The notes beneath the pieces were generated by a model. That model made no database searches, was not told the DNA's origin, and saw only the letters and a list, made by a program, of their open reading frames with translations. Positions 53,287-64,000 of a stretch of 64,000 bases of DNA are shown piece by piece. The stretch spans positions 2,331,501 through 2,395,500 of the forward strand of contig JAILWY010000009.1 in the NCBI GenBank assembly GCA_022113835.1, written 5' to 3'. Position numbers and translations under genes: made by a program. The stretch is from Atopsyche davidsoni (taxonomy: Eukaryota; Arthropoda; Insecta; Trichoptera; Hydrobiosidae). Position 1 is the first letter of the stretch. Each line of letters opens with the position of its first letter.

Positions 53287-55699
53287 AAATGGGTTAAAAT
53301 ACCTTTCTTATACGGAATTTACTTATTTGTGAGATTGATATAGAGTTATAGAATATATTTGATAGTCAATGATAGATTAAAAATAAACCAAATAATAAGA
53401 TTTTTTAAAATTAAACTGGAAGCGTTGTTCAAATGCAAGTTAAAATAAAATAAAAATGTGCTCTTTATTATTTTCCAAAACAAATTAATTAATAAATATT
53501 AAACTTTGTATTATTCGGTGTTTAATAAACACAGGATTTTTTTAAAATTATTTTTTAATGGGTTTAAAATTAATCAGAAGTAAGCGCTTATATGATTTAC
53601 AAGAGATTTGTTTACTTATTTGAAAAATCTTTGATGGACTTTTACCAAAATAACAATAAAAATCTATTCGTTAGTGAAAATATATTATAAATATAATTCA
53701 TAAGACATCGATCTAAAGTTATAGTGTTTTTTTTTTTTTAAATTTGATGAATAAATAATATATGCACATTTTAATCAATGGCATGATATTATTCTAAAGT
53801 GTTTTTTTTATAATTCTTTTAACGCACTTTACATGCAGGCGGATTATCAATTATCACTTAGCATAAAATGACTGATTTCTATTTTAGTATTATAATGTTT
53901 TCATTAACATATTAATTTTAAACAGTTTTTTTCTGCATTTTAATTTAATTTTATTGATATCTTTTTTATTAACGAACTGATTCATTTTGTTTTTATATAA
54001 GATAATTAGGTTAGTAAGAAAGATGTCAAAGATATATTCGACTATCGCAGGCTTGAAACAAGTGGTGTTTTTTCATAGAAAAATCGCATAATACCACAAA
54101 ACTTGATAAATTTTCTATATAATCTGAAAACAATTTATATTCAAAAATTAATTAAACCTTTTTGGCCCTAAAGGCAGTTTAGTGATATGCGTTTCTATTT
54201 CATAAAACCTTAGATATTAATATTTCGTGCATATATTCTGCTATAATATTTTTTCCATTATCACCTCAACCTTCAATTGAAATATGCACCAATTTCAATT
54301 TTTCAACCTCAACCTTAACATTTTATTGTTTAAAACCAATAAACATGCCATTTACTACGTTTTATCATTTTATTTGAACAGCCGTGACAGTGCTTCTTGA
54401 AAAAAAAAAAAACTTAACACCTGTCCGTTAAAACGTGTCAGGAAAAGTTAGCACATTCCCTTGTCCAATAATTCATGCAATTGTTAAATGATGATCGTGC
54501 CTTGTAATCAGATAAGAAAAATAGATGTAACTGAAATATACAATTGCTTATTTAAATACGTAAACCGTTTGAGATTTTTTTCGACAGAATATCTAATATT
54601 AGTAACCAAATATCTATAAGATTATGAACGTTTGTCTTATTTTTTGGATTGAACGTCAATCACGATGATATTTTTCTGAGAGTTTCTTTAAATCATCTTC
54701 TATGTATGAACTAATGTGCCTTATCATATTAGTAATAATTATGAACGTTCGTAATCTCATGGCCAATTGGCTATTAAAATTTTGGTTGTTTTTATATAGA
54801 GTATCAGGTAATATTAAAAATAAATCCACTCTGTTAGAATAATTATAATTTTTGTTATTTTCACATTATTTTGTTTGATACGTTATTATAATTTTAATAA
54901 ATTAATTGTCACTGTCTGAGTTTTCTATGTGTTAAATTAATATTGGAAATAATATTTTATAGAAACTGTTGTGTGAAAGAAACCCAGTTTACTACATAAA
55001 TTAACAAACTTAATATCATTCAAGATCAAAATTACAATTGATTAATGAATCTTATAAATCTCTACCTGCAATTTTTCTCAAATGCAAAGTAAAATTTCTA
55101 AGAAGTGTCGAGATAATAAAATATGATAATACTTGCAATCACACAAGTTCTTTTATTCTCGTTAAGTTCTCATAACTCATTAAAAATAAATTTATCCAAA
55201 ATATACCAAATGATCGATTCCCACCGTTGAACTCAATAAATTAATTGAAAAAAAAAAATCACCCCTTAATATTTTTCATACGAGAGTACAAATTTTTCAA
55301 ATAATATTTCACTTTAGGCGCAGCACTTGTAGAATAAATTGTTAATTATAGCCTCAATGGACTTTATTGTCAATTCAGGAGTTAAATAAAGTACACTAAA
55401 ACACTTTAGTAATTAATTACGTTTTTATATATATATATAAATATTTTGAATCAATTATGCTTTATGGATAAATTCTAAACACTGGATTTGCAGATAACTG
55501 AGAGGTCGTGCAACAAAACTTTTTTCTTGTATTTTGCTGCATTTTTTTTTGCTGCCTATTTATTTTCAAAAGGTATCTAGGTAAAGGTTTGAATCAAGAT
55601 TTTTGTAAAAAATATTTTACTTGCTCCATGATTTGAAGGGACGATAGCCTACCTGATGACCACCGCTAGGATCACGACGATCCGCCTGATGGCGCACAT
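39157..55699 (-). CDS. GH1 beta-glucosidase-like protein with C-terminal membrane anchor
   Basis: Minus-strand exons: 55699-55653, 48108-48005, 46102-45804, 43627-43485, 42625-42477, 41522-41428, 40407-40099, 39786-39545, 39454-39157 (1686 nt, 561 aa). All are GT-AG and phases agree. Residues 1-20 ([16 protein letters not shown]...) form a signal peptide. GH1 motifs are [21 protein letters not shown] (28-48), HWDTP (145-149), TFNEP with acid/base E190, WSLMDNFEW (450-458) and [10 protein letters not shown]. The nucleophile motif is TEVG (E408, V409) instead of TENG. A hydrophobic helix at about 526-546 followed by basic residues predicts a type-I anchor, as in lactase-phlorizin-hydrolase-like proteins. 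The first exon is placed by phase, signal peptide and donor; its distance (7.5 kb) leaves some doubt. Activity is uncertain because of the motif change. Confidence 0.9.
40975..41105 (+). repeat. Dispersed repeat, copy 2
   Basis: Matches 14690-14830 over about 130 bp with scattered differences ('cggaccttcacagtcacc', 'gccttcaaaaacg'). It lies in an intron of the membrane-anchored GH1 gene. Confidence 0.55.
41330..41410 (-). repeat. Degenerate tRNA-like sequence
   Basis: On the minus strand, tagctcagtagt (A box) and ggttcaatcc (B box) are present, but stems are poor. It is probably an old tRNA-derived SINE head, immediately outside a GH1 exon. Confidence 0.4.
41590..42260 (+). pseudogene. Tc1/mariner-type transposase remnant
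   Basis: The frame reads [21 protein letters not shown], then [24 protein letters not shown] and [11 protein letters not shown], the order typical of Tc1-like DD34E transposases. The second catalytic Asp (EDND) is present. After WPSQS the usual PDLNPIEN stretch is missing through a small deletion, and the rest (ENFWALMK) follows in another frame with stops, so the gene is dead. Terminal inverted repeats were not found. It lies in a GH1 intron, antisense to the host gene. Confidence 0.8.
43235..43325 (-). repeat. tRNA-derived SINE head, second family
   Basis: On the minus strand, ttcagtggttaatactc (A-box region) and ggttcgattcc (B box) are spaced as in tRNA, but the stems are imperfect. It differs from the SINE at 15.8 and 38.6 kb. 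It lies in a GH1 intron. Confidence 0.5.
43640..45160. other. GH1 intron, no other gene seen
   Basis: AT-rich intron sequence with a poly-T tract near 43960. No ORF or RNA is supported. Confidence 0.5.
45164..45645. mobile_element. hAT-type non-autonomous element with 8-bp target duplication
   Basis: The direct repeat ttttacac at 45164-45171 and 45638-45645 flanks 466 bp whose ends are inverted repeats: CATAGGCTCCCAAA on the left, and TATAGGTTCCCAAA when the right end is reverse-complemented. Inverted 'gacccc'-rich subterminal stretches follow. The 8-bp duplication is the hAT hallmark. A 'tacagggtgcgccatatttt' segment (45303 to about 45540) inside looks like a second, nested transposon fragment. 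It lies in a GH1 intron. Confidence 0.75.
46140..47990. other. GH1 intron with a small repeat, no other gene
   Basis: Bases 46195-46285 hold 'tgcattact' and 'agtaatgca' arms around 'gtttcgacc...ggtcatcatcag', which resembles a short interspersed repeat. The remainder is AT-rich intron. Confidence 0.4.
48135..48515. pseudogene. Two LINE reverse-transcriptase fragments in opposite orientation
   Basis: Plus-strand bases 48142-48285 encode a broken '[12 protein letters not shown]' tail. Minus-strand bases 48515-48285 read ...[31 protein letters not shown]. They face each other tail to tail, 30 bp upstream of GH1 exon 2. On the minus strand an open frame runs through the LINE piece into the exon, but the exon's AG acceptor at 48110-48109 and the signal-peptide exon at 55.7 kb argue that it is not part of the protein. 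Confidence 0.7.
48600..52265. other. First intron of the membrane-anchored GH1 gene
   Basis: Very AT-rich. No coding exon fitting the GH1 protein is missing here, and no other gene was recognised. There is a small TA microsatellite near 48836-48850. Confidence 0.45.
51835..51965 (+). repeat. Dispersed repeat pair member
   Basis: 'gctgggttaattgggtaaaaata' and following blocks ('actacgaattc') recur at about 57145-57250 with many substitutions. Family unknown. Confidence 0.4.
52275..52440 (+). repeat. LINE 3'-end fragment
   Basis: Shares 'ctgattgtccagg', 'ggcattggaagaagaaagtta' and the terminal 'gaggcacttgaagtag' with the LINE tails at 16.5-16.9 and 30.8 kb. No open frame remains. Confidence 0.65.
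52441..54655. other. AT-rich intron DNA with a long TA microsatellite
   Basis: A (TA)n run of about 36 bp lies at 53246-53281. Otherwise no feature is seen. Confidence 0.5.
54657..54735 (+). repeat. Old SINE body fragment
   Basis: The sequence 'atcacgatgatattt...ctgagagtttctttaa...atgtatgaa...gtgccttatca' matches the body of the tRNA-headed SINE at 16.4 and 38.7 kb, with more substitutions and no head. Confidence 0.6.
55653..55699 (-). CDS. Signal-peptide first exon of the membrane-anchored GH1 gene
   Basis: The ATG at 55699-55697 gives [15 protein letters not shown] and ends in phase 2 at a gtaggc donor. The next exon (48108) opens with T then GTG GCT TGG GCA, completing Ser16 and continuing a signal peptide into the GH1 start (RRFPKDF). 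The reading frame upstream of this ATG stays open for about 48 codons (to 55843), so a longer start is possible. The start at 55699 is preferred because it puts the hydrophobic core near the N-terminus. Confidence 0.72.
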
Positions 55700-55920
55700 T
55701 TGTTGGCTGGGGTTGTTGCGGGGTACTCGGAGGCTCTCCGGCGTGTTTCGGGGAACACTCTTCGCAGGGGCTGTTGTTTCAGCGGAACCGACCCGGAGAC
55801 TGAAGCGTGAACACGCGTGTTTCCACTTAACACTCTTTTCCACGCTGCGAATCCAGCCAATCGCGGAGCAGCTGTCACGTGCGAAAAGCAGCTTCGAAAA
55901 AATGGTTACTCACCTGCGAT
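55700..55920 (-). promoter_or_regulatory. Probable 5'UTR / promoter zone of the membrane-anchored GH1 gene
   Basis: About 220 bp of more GC-balanced sequence directly upstream (minus strand) of the signal-peptide exon, contrasting with AT-rich flanks. No definite core promoter element was identified. Confidence 0.3.
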
Positions 55921-56164
55921 GCATGACGCTGCCAATATTTTGCTGGCGTTTTCGTGAGATAAGCATTATCTGTTTGTGTTTAATTAATCAAGATTTTTTT
56001 TATAGCCTCTACAGGGTTAAATAGTAACACTTAAATTAACTGCTTCTTGTTTTAAAAAAAAAACGTTTGTTTGTGTATGTGGATACTTACTTTACCAACG
56101 GCAACTCTACAAAATCGAAGTCAACTCCGATGTGGTTCTATGTTGTGTCTATATATGAGTCTCT

Positions 56165-56385
56165 TTAGTGGATGCTGAACCAGTCTTCATGGTTTTCTAT
56201 GGGGAATATAGTGTAGTGGGTCCTTCTACATTTATTTTCAACAGCATCATTATTAAAAAGCTCTGGCGTTTAGATCTGATACTCCTTCTGCAGCAAGCTA
56301 CAGAAACAATAATACCTCTACAAGGTACTTCCAAGTCCACTACTCCATTACCGATCCTTTACACACGCTCAGGGCACAGAATGGC
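56165..56385 (+). repeat. Dispersed repeat, relative of 15480-15735
   Basis: It carries 'ttcatggttttcta', 'tagtgtagtgggtcct', 'tggcgtttagatctgatact' and 'agcaagctacagaaacaat' in the same order as at 15.5 kb. The head is present inverted at 1812-1885. A short ORF here is incidental. Confidence 0.65.
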
Positions 56386-56459
56386 AGCCATGCACAAGCA
56401 ACAGAATGAAGAGAGCGGGGAGGTATTAATTATTAATAAAAATATCTCTAAATGCTAAA

Positions 56460-59400
56460 CACTTCAAGTTTATTAGAAAAATCTTCGTAATTTATTTAAT
56501 ATGTTATTCGTGTAGTATCTACAGATATGATTTTAATTAATATATCCAATGTTAAACATATTAAAAAATAATAAAAACATTCGATGTTACGATAATGCAC
56601 ATTATCTAATTTAAACGTAACTCAATCAGATAGAGACACTGCAATGCCGGTTTAGTGTCATTTCCACGAAGACATCACAACTGATGATTAATTATACCTC
56701 AAACCCAAGGTTGAATCCAAAAAATATAATTTAAATGGAAGTTGAATTTTTAAAAGCACTGTGCTACTTTTGACACAACTCTTTGCCATTTTCTCTTAAA
56801 AAAAAATTTAATGAAATTAATTGTATAGATTTCAAAAATTAGCATATGATACGATAATATAAGTTAATATTTCTATATATTTTTTAAATATTTCTAAAGC
56901 AGAATTCAGAGCAATTTATATAACACTAAGAGTAAAAACATGTTTAAAAAAATATATACTTGTTTCTGTAGCTTTTATGCATTCAAACCGCGTGGAAATG
57001 GCACTTTGGGGTCAACCATGGGTGCCGAGTTTGTATCTGTTCAGAGCTAATAATTATTGGGTAACCGCAAGACTCTAATAAATAAATAAATATAAATTAA
57101 TAAATACTTGGCAGTCGTGTGTCCATCACCCCTCCAAATTTTTATAGGCTGGGTTAATTGAGTGAAAATATACACTGACTTTTTTTCCGTCGTCACTTAA
57201 AGTTACTACGAATTCAAAACACAAAGCAAATTAACATTCAAGCCACACTAAATCATTGTTTCAGATCCTTTATTTATTCTTTAGCTCTTATCACGCAATA
57301 AAAGTAAATCGCACTTAAACCTGGAGTAGGCCAAGAAAACATAGTTTTGTGTATTTATATTTAAACACCAGCTTTTGCCTTTAAATGGAAATTTTAAGTT
57401 TATAAAACTTTACCCTTTTAATTTTTTGTATCGAATACAAAACTGCATATCTAGTGTCTAAAGATTCAATATTTTTTTTAATTAAAAGTTTATTGATATT
57501 GTTGATATACAGGACTTAAGAAATCACCCACACATTATTATCCATATAAAACTAATCACTTGCTCTTTTCTGTCTGTTAATAGTTATCTATTTAACTTTT
57601 TTCAATTGGATTAAAAACAAACAATATAAATTTTGATAAATACTCAACTGGCATATTCTATGCGAACATTTAACATTTGATCTGATTAGTTTTATTCTCA
57701 ACTAATTGCATCCTTATAACAATTTATATATACTGACACATAGATATAAAAAGTAAAAGTTAACATGCCAAAAAAATAACAGTTTCTAATGAGATACACG
57801 TGCTTAATTTTATATGTTTTATATATATAAATACATATAAAATATCCTTGTGTTTTATCACTCAAATAGTTGATTTCTCAAAATTCACGGGCATATATCA
57901 AACGAAACAATTTATTTTAGAGATTGAAACGACATTGAAAATACCTTCCTTCTTGAACGTTCCATACGATTTTTTTTCGACAGTTATATTTTATTACAGT
58001 ACATTTTTATTTAGTACATTGGTATGGTTTCCCCTAATATTTCATTAAATACATAAATTGAAATTGAAATGACCATTCAAAATCACCTGCATGGGATTCT
58101 TGCATTTATTTTGTAGTATGATAACAAAGCGACAAAATTATGTAAAAATATTACATTTTTATCTTATCAGTTGTTCAACTTAATAATTGAATATTATTTA
58201 TACCTATAAACTGACCAAATCCTCGAATTGAATGATGAAATTTAATATAAATTATTAAATTACGTATGAAAACTTAAAATTCACTAGCCTTCAACGTGAG
58301 CGAATGTGGAAAGTTCAATTTGTTGGATATTAAGATTTTCGACTTTAAACTAAATATATATTCTAAGAAACATAAAAAATTCAGATACGTACATTGAAAC
58401 TATTTTTACCGTAAATTAATCACCTGGGATTAAAAGGTGCGCATATGTGAGTGGATTTTGATGAAAGTCCAAAATGTGAGTAAAGATTTCGAATGAAACA
58501 CGATAAGACCAAGACATAAAATATATTTACCGTTTGATTGTAGTTTGTGTATCAAAAGCTACAATTTTTAATCAAAACGAAGAAAAGCATGCAAGAAACT
58601 GAGAATTTTTTTAATTTCGCAATGCCAGAAGTTTGTTCAATCATAAATAAACAGAAAAAATAAAAGATTTGTACAAGTATCTAGACTCCTTTCGTTTTAA
58701 AACACCGACTCCTAAATCTTATAGGCATGATTCTATAAGATTTAGGAGTTCTGATTATTTTTTGGCTGTACTATTTGTAAAAGAATAAAATGTAAAAATC
58801 AATATTTTCATTTAACATTACGCCTTCTCATTATTTATTTAAATGATATTTTAAAGCCTTTTCATTAGTCTGGAAAGTGCTCAATATAAAATAGCCTCGG
58901 CTATTTGGTTATTCAGAAGCTATTAGTAATTTCGAAATATCGTATTTTTTCCAAATATTGTCTGAATCATCAATTCATTTTCTGGTATATTAGTGACTTA
59001 TTTCAACCTCAAATTAGATATGCTGTAGAGATACGGATACGACTATATGGAAAAACCAATAGTATGTGCGTGGTTATACCTAAGTTAAAGCCTTTGTTAC
59101 CTATAAAGTCACTCAAGACAGTGGTTTCCAACATTTTAAGGAACCTTTGCTTTTTTAGTACCTCTTTAATTTTTTTGCATCTAATTTTCTTATTACATCA
59201 GAGAACACCAACTAATGTGAAGGACCTTTATTGACTGTATTCGACGAGATATATGTGTATGTGTGAGTGTGTGGGTGTGTGTGTATTTATATATTAAAGT
59301 AAAAGAAAAATATATTTGAATTAAAACTGATAAAAAATATGATTTAAAAGTATTTGAAGGTTGATAATAAATAGTGATTTCATGGCAGTAACTAGTCTTT

Positions 59401-62400
59401 GCATTAAATTATTGTATATAAACATGACATGTACATAAAAATCATATATCAGTGTCAAAGGTTTAACAAATCATGGCGATTCAGTTAGTTCAACTTGGTT
59501 ACAATCCTTATTCACTTGATTTATATACTGTAAATTTATATCTGGCGTCTATCTATTGTAAACATTTTAGAATCCCCTGTCTGCGAGGATTTATAAGCCT
59601 AATTCTCAAAAACACCTGCGTGGTCTTTATTTCAGTTCATGGAACCTTGATTGGGCTCTATTAAAACTACAGTCATTGACCTCCCGTTTTCATAGATTTT
59701 AACTAAAGGTCTAAAGATCGGAAGCTGGTATGCTAACTATAGTATTTCCAATAAAACGCCCGGATTAAATTCTAAGACCAAAATCATATATTTTGCTAGC
59801 TTGAATAAAATAATTATCTGAAATGATTTGTCTTTAACATACATTTAATTTTTTTAGCTTCTACTCATATTATTTCTCGTAGTGTAGACATTTATTTATT
59901 TCCAGTTATTCTTACATAATATCATTTTTTTAAAAGAAACTTGGAATATTTGTTTAGAAGTAAATTATTTTGAAGCACAAAATACGATCAATCCAAATAG
60001 AAACGGCAAAAGGACAATAGATAAAGTGCTTGACTCGCTGGCAGAAATTATAGTTGACCATGAAATTATACGGATATATTTCTAATACAATTAATCATGC
60101 TACACGTTCCATAAATATTTTATTACTGTGTAAAATGACATAAAAATATAGTTTCCCGCTCAATTATCCATTGATTATTGTAGGCACATCAGAAATTAAT
60201 TATTAACTAGTTATCTTATAATCGATTAAGATGGTAAAGTAAGACCTGCTGTATTGATTGTATACAACAAAAAAAACCGTTAAAAAATATTAATGCACTA
60301 TTATTTAGAGCAAAATTAAACATATATCTAATCATAATTATGAGTAGGTAAACAATACAACTAGAACCAATTACTTCCGTTTTCAGCATACTAAATATAT
60401 ATACAACATTTGCTTTGTTTCATAATAAAAGCTACTGAAAACATGCTTTACAGCACCTTTTTATCTATAATGTTTTTACTTTTCCTTCAACCTGAAAAAT
60501 TTTACTCAAAGATATCTACTCTAAAATTCTTTGCAACTTTGTAACACTTGCTTGCTTTCTGACATGCAGAAAATTATACTTTGAGCATTATTTAATTACG
60601 TATGGTCTGTAGCCTTTGCAGAACTCTCATCGACTTTAGATTGGCACAAGCTGTGGAATGAATGCTAAAATTATTGTTTTTTAAAACAATTAAATCCACA
60701 AGTGGATCTCTCCCACAATGCTAATTAAACGATTTATAAATATTGACATCCACGGTTGTCTGACACTTACCGGCTGAGTCTACTCAAGGTAGACCCTCCA
60801 AACCGGTATTTGTATACATATATAAATTTTAATTATTAATAAAATAAATTAAAATATAATCGATATTAACTTTGGCACCGTTACAATCCCAAAAACCTGG
60901 TTTAAAATTATTAGAAAGTCAAAATGTGTAAAAAAAAATGCAAACCTACTCCCGTCTTTGTCAGCCCTGCTAAAAAAAAAACAAACCACCTCAAACGCTT
61001 ATATCAAATATTTCAAACTGTATCTATAAAAAAATATGAATTATTTAAAACGAATTAATTTAATAATGTTTCAAGCACTGTCCAGCTTAACTTGACCTGT
61101 TAATAAAATGCATAAATAAATAAATGCATTTATTTATAACGTAGATGTATATCTAGGTAAATTATAACAAAATTCAGTGTTAAGGCACAAATGCACGCTT
61201 TATATCCAGTTCGAGGACAGGCAGTTGTATGGACGAATGGCGGTATAGAAAAATACTTGTCAGTAATAATTTCCATAATTAAAAAAACTATATATAATGT
61301 CATTTTACGGGGCCCAGCTGACTTATCGAAATTTCGATTACACAAATAAACGTATAAAAGTTGGCAAACCACTCACTGTTTGACTTTACTTTTTTCAGCT
61401 CATTGACGGTAGGAATCTTCTGTTTCGATTCACATACATTAATGCAACAAACATGGCCTTTTCCATGCCAGAAAAATTATTAATTAAAATACATTAAGAG
61501 ACACTGAAAAGAAAGCGAGAAATTCAATATGGATAAAATATAACTAACGCTTCAAAGGAAGAGAGTGTAGTCGATGTTGATTCATTAAAACATCTCATTT
61601 GAATATGCGCTTTAAATATGTGTAATATAATATTTTTTATATTCAGTAAATATATCTGCTTGCTTTTACTATACTATATATGTATAACGCTAGCATTTAG
61701 TAGATCAAAGATTAACCTTGTTAATATCAACATAGTTCAGTGGTTGGCACGCTTGTCTGCTGACCTTCCGAAGGTCTTAAACTTTACGAAATAGGAAAAC
61801 ATTACGTGTAAAAACAATTTCCTAGTATACATCGATGCAAATGCCGGAGACACTACGCCAAGCACAGAAGCATTAGGAAATGATTGTTTGAACTGCCCAT
61901 AAGTTTTATAAACTAGAAATTTCTTTGAATCAGTGAGTGACATTTCACAACAATTACTCATTCTCAAGTCCAAGTCTACATTTTAGTAATAATAAACAGA
62001 CCTTGACTTGTCATTTATAATTCAAAACTGCCAGCCATATTAACTAATGTTTTCACATCAAATATTTTACTCGTAATTGATACAGTGCGTACACCTGTAA
62101 ATTTTAATTAGGCTTTTATATTCTGTGCTCAACAGGTAGACAACATATGTATTAAGATGTCAAATTAAAATTTATTATAATGGTCTAGGAACACCTGCCA
62201 ATGAACAATTGACTCCTTCAGATGCCGCCGATTCTTTTAGATTTTATCAATATAAATAATAGTTTAGATTTTACTACCAAAAATAAAAATAAAAAAGTTA
62301 ATCGGTACTATAAATAATAAGTATAGCGAAGTATTTACTAGGACCGACAACAAACCTTTTATTAACTCACTTATAGAACCAACGTCAATAATACCAGGAA

Positions 62401-62560
62401 GTGATTTTTGTTATATAAAAAAACCTATTCTACTCGTAAAAATTAATATATTATCGTCTTTTTGGACAGTGACTTAATTAATCTTTGATATTTTATTTTT
62501 ATTTGTCCATTGTTTGAAACATGTTTCCTACCCTTGGGATAATATAAATATGTGTATCAC
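56460..62560. other. AT-rich DNA without a supported gene
   Basis: It contains the second member of the 51.8-kb repeat pair (about 57145-57250), a 17-bp-stem hairpin (58708-58749), a GT-rich microsatellite (about 59250-59285) and a tRNA-like A-box stretch near 61735. Short ORFs have no recognisable motif. Confidence 0.45.
58708..58749. repeat. Perfect 17-bp hairpin
   Basis: actcctaaatcttatag at 58708-58724 is the exact reverse complement of 58733-58749, with an 8-nt loop. The stem is too short for an ordinary miRNA precursor and flanks do not extend it. Confidence 0.7.
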
Positions 62561-62596
62561 TCACACTTGTGATGCCATTGTGTGCTCTGAGCACAA

Positions 62597-62788
62597 GTGA
62601 ATGATCGGAAATGGACCAGTAGACTTGGAATGATTGTGAAGGAATGTGTTCAGAAGTACCTTGGAAAAGGTTCTGCAACTTACTGCAGATGGAATATCAG
62701 ATCTAAATTCCAGCTTTTTGTAAGGAAAAGATTGTATAATTATGCTATTAAGCAGACTTTTCCATCGAATATAAAGCTATGGTGTTGA
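62597..62788 (+). other. Small ORF in a GC-balanced patch, unrecognised
   Basis: A 63-codon frame (MNDRKWTSRLGMIVKECVQK...) lies in sequence less AT-rich than its surroundings (62570-62830). The composition looks like coding or retroelement-derived DNA, but I recognise no family and see no splice partner. The following 1.2 kb shows nothing further apart from A/T runs and a TA microsatellite at 63890-63909. Confidence 0.3.
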
Positions 62789-64000
62789 ATAACTCCATTA
62801 ACAGACATGGAGAGTTAACCTGAAAGCTGCGGTGACTGTACGTATGATTGCATTTTTTTTTTTTTTTTGACTACACTATACCTTAAATAAATAATTTACT
62901 ACGTTCTTTGCACATTCATTAAGCGCGAAAAGAAATACAATAATAAATTCGGCTTGAAGCCTATGTTATGTAGTAATTTGATTTAAGCAGCCTACACACG
63001 TATCGACACAACCAGACGATGAAAAACCTTGCGATTTAAAAAAGCCAAGATCTACGTACGCTACTATGTTTAGTGATATGTAAAAATCAAAACACGACAT
63101 CGCAGTATATTGCATATATAAATAAATAAAATAAGAATTAACTCATATGCTAGGCAATAAGCCATAACAGTAATGATCATTAACGGCATAGTTTTATTAT
63201 AGAAATGAATTGACAGCCTACTATTCTTTTATTGTAGAGGTGAAGCCACATTATCGATGGGGCAGAAACACATACTGTCCGATGCTTTGTTAAAATTAGA
63301 TGATTTACTTTAGCCATTTAATTACTTTTGAAGTCATCTATGATGACTTTAAACCTCGACTAATCCTCATGAGTGAAAATGACGACTGAAAATGCAATAT
63401 GCCCCATTATAAAAGCGCTAGTCGTGTAATGCAAACACTGGGGCGTTTTAAAAATGAAGAAACTGGTTATAGTCTCTGGAGATCTAAAAAAGTATATATT
63501 TACTTTAAGTATTCACGTTTTTATGTCACATGCCTGTTGGTTAGGCGAAAAATTTACTAAGTTTTGTATTTTCTGTGTGTTTTGTATTGTGCCTATATAT
63601 AGTCATATATAATTGTCAGGCAGCAAATTAAAAGATACTTAATGCGCCTTACATTGTAGTACAACTCACTTTATATTGCGGTAGGCCTCCAAAACGGAAC
63701 GCATTAAATTATAATTTATTGTCAACAGAAACATATAAAATTAAAAAAAACAATTTTATTTTGGTTCCAAGTGGGTCACATTATCCTCGAAAAATTAATC
63801 AAAATAAAATAATATATAGCTTCAAGTCTTTGTTAGAATTTTATTTTCATGGGGACTTTCTATCCAAAGCGTTTTTTTGGGATCACTAATATATATATAT
63901 ATATATATTTTTAAATATATCTAATATGTCTGAATCTTGCATAAATATGCTTTAAACTAAAAATAGACTTATAAAATATTTTAAAAACACGCGATTGTGT

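Noticed and set aside
1..64000. CRISPR array, prokaryotic operon or integrated bacterial island
   Set aside because: No regularly spaced repeats with unique spacers were seen, and all supported genes have spliceosomal introns.

Overview
This is AT-rich animal nuclear DNA, almost certainly from an insect. The evidence is GT-AG introns from about 0.1 to 7.5 kb, AATAAA poly(A) signals, an SLC30 zinc transporter resembling insect ZnT35C, two family-1 glycoside hydrolases (GH1) with signal peptides, and dense decayed transposable elements (LINE 3' ends, tRNA-derived SINEs, hAT and Tc1 remnants). The order is not decidable by eye. No prokaryotic features, CRISPR array or rRNA were seen, and the tRNA-like stretches are SINE heads, not tRNA genes.

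Layout. Bases 1-17,870 hold no gene that I can support. They carry a tandem GC-rich repeat with TGACGTCA cores (190-1430), a 1.1-kb element with perfect 24-bp inverted ends (5383-6526), two GC-rich islands (about 6.6 and 9.4 kb), a two-unit 330-bp tandem repeat (13.1-13.8 kb) and a LINE region interrupted by a composite SINE (15.3-17.0 kb). From 18,144 to 25,561 (+) lies a ten-exon ZnT2/3/8-type zinc transporter of 513 aa. It has a plausible alternative first exon at 19,980 that would give a 431-aa form. From 31,272 to 36,813 (+) lies a seven-exon secreted GH1 beta-glucosidase-like gene (521 aa). From 55,699 down to 39,157 (-) lies a nine-exon GH1 gene (561 aa) with a C-terminal membrane anchor and a 7.5-kb first intron. 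Bases from 56 to 64 kb are repeat remnants and featureless AT-rich DNA.

The exon structures were joined by hand from ORF fragments, splice sites and reading phase. All three reconstructions stay in frame from ATG to stop. The two GH1 genes converge tail to tail. Both keep the acid/base Glu (NEP motif) and the nucleophile Glu, but the membrane-anchored copy has TEVG where the family has TENG. In the 2.3 kb between their stop codons sits an inverted SINE dimer forming a 138-bp hairpin that looks perfect.

I found no wholly new system. The most unusual items are the inverted SINE dimers with clear target-site duplications, the altered nucleophile motif in the anchored GH1, and the alternative ZnT N-terminus.
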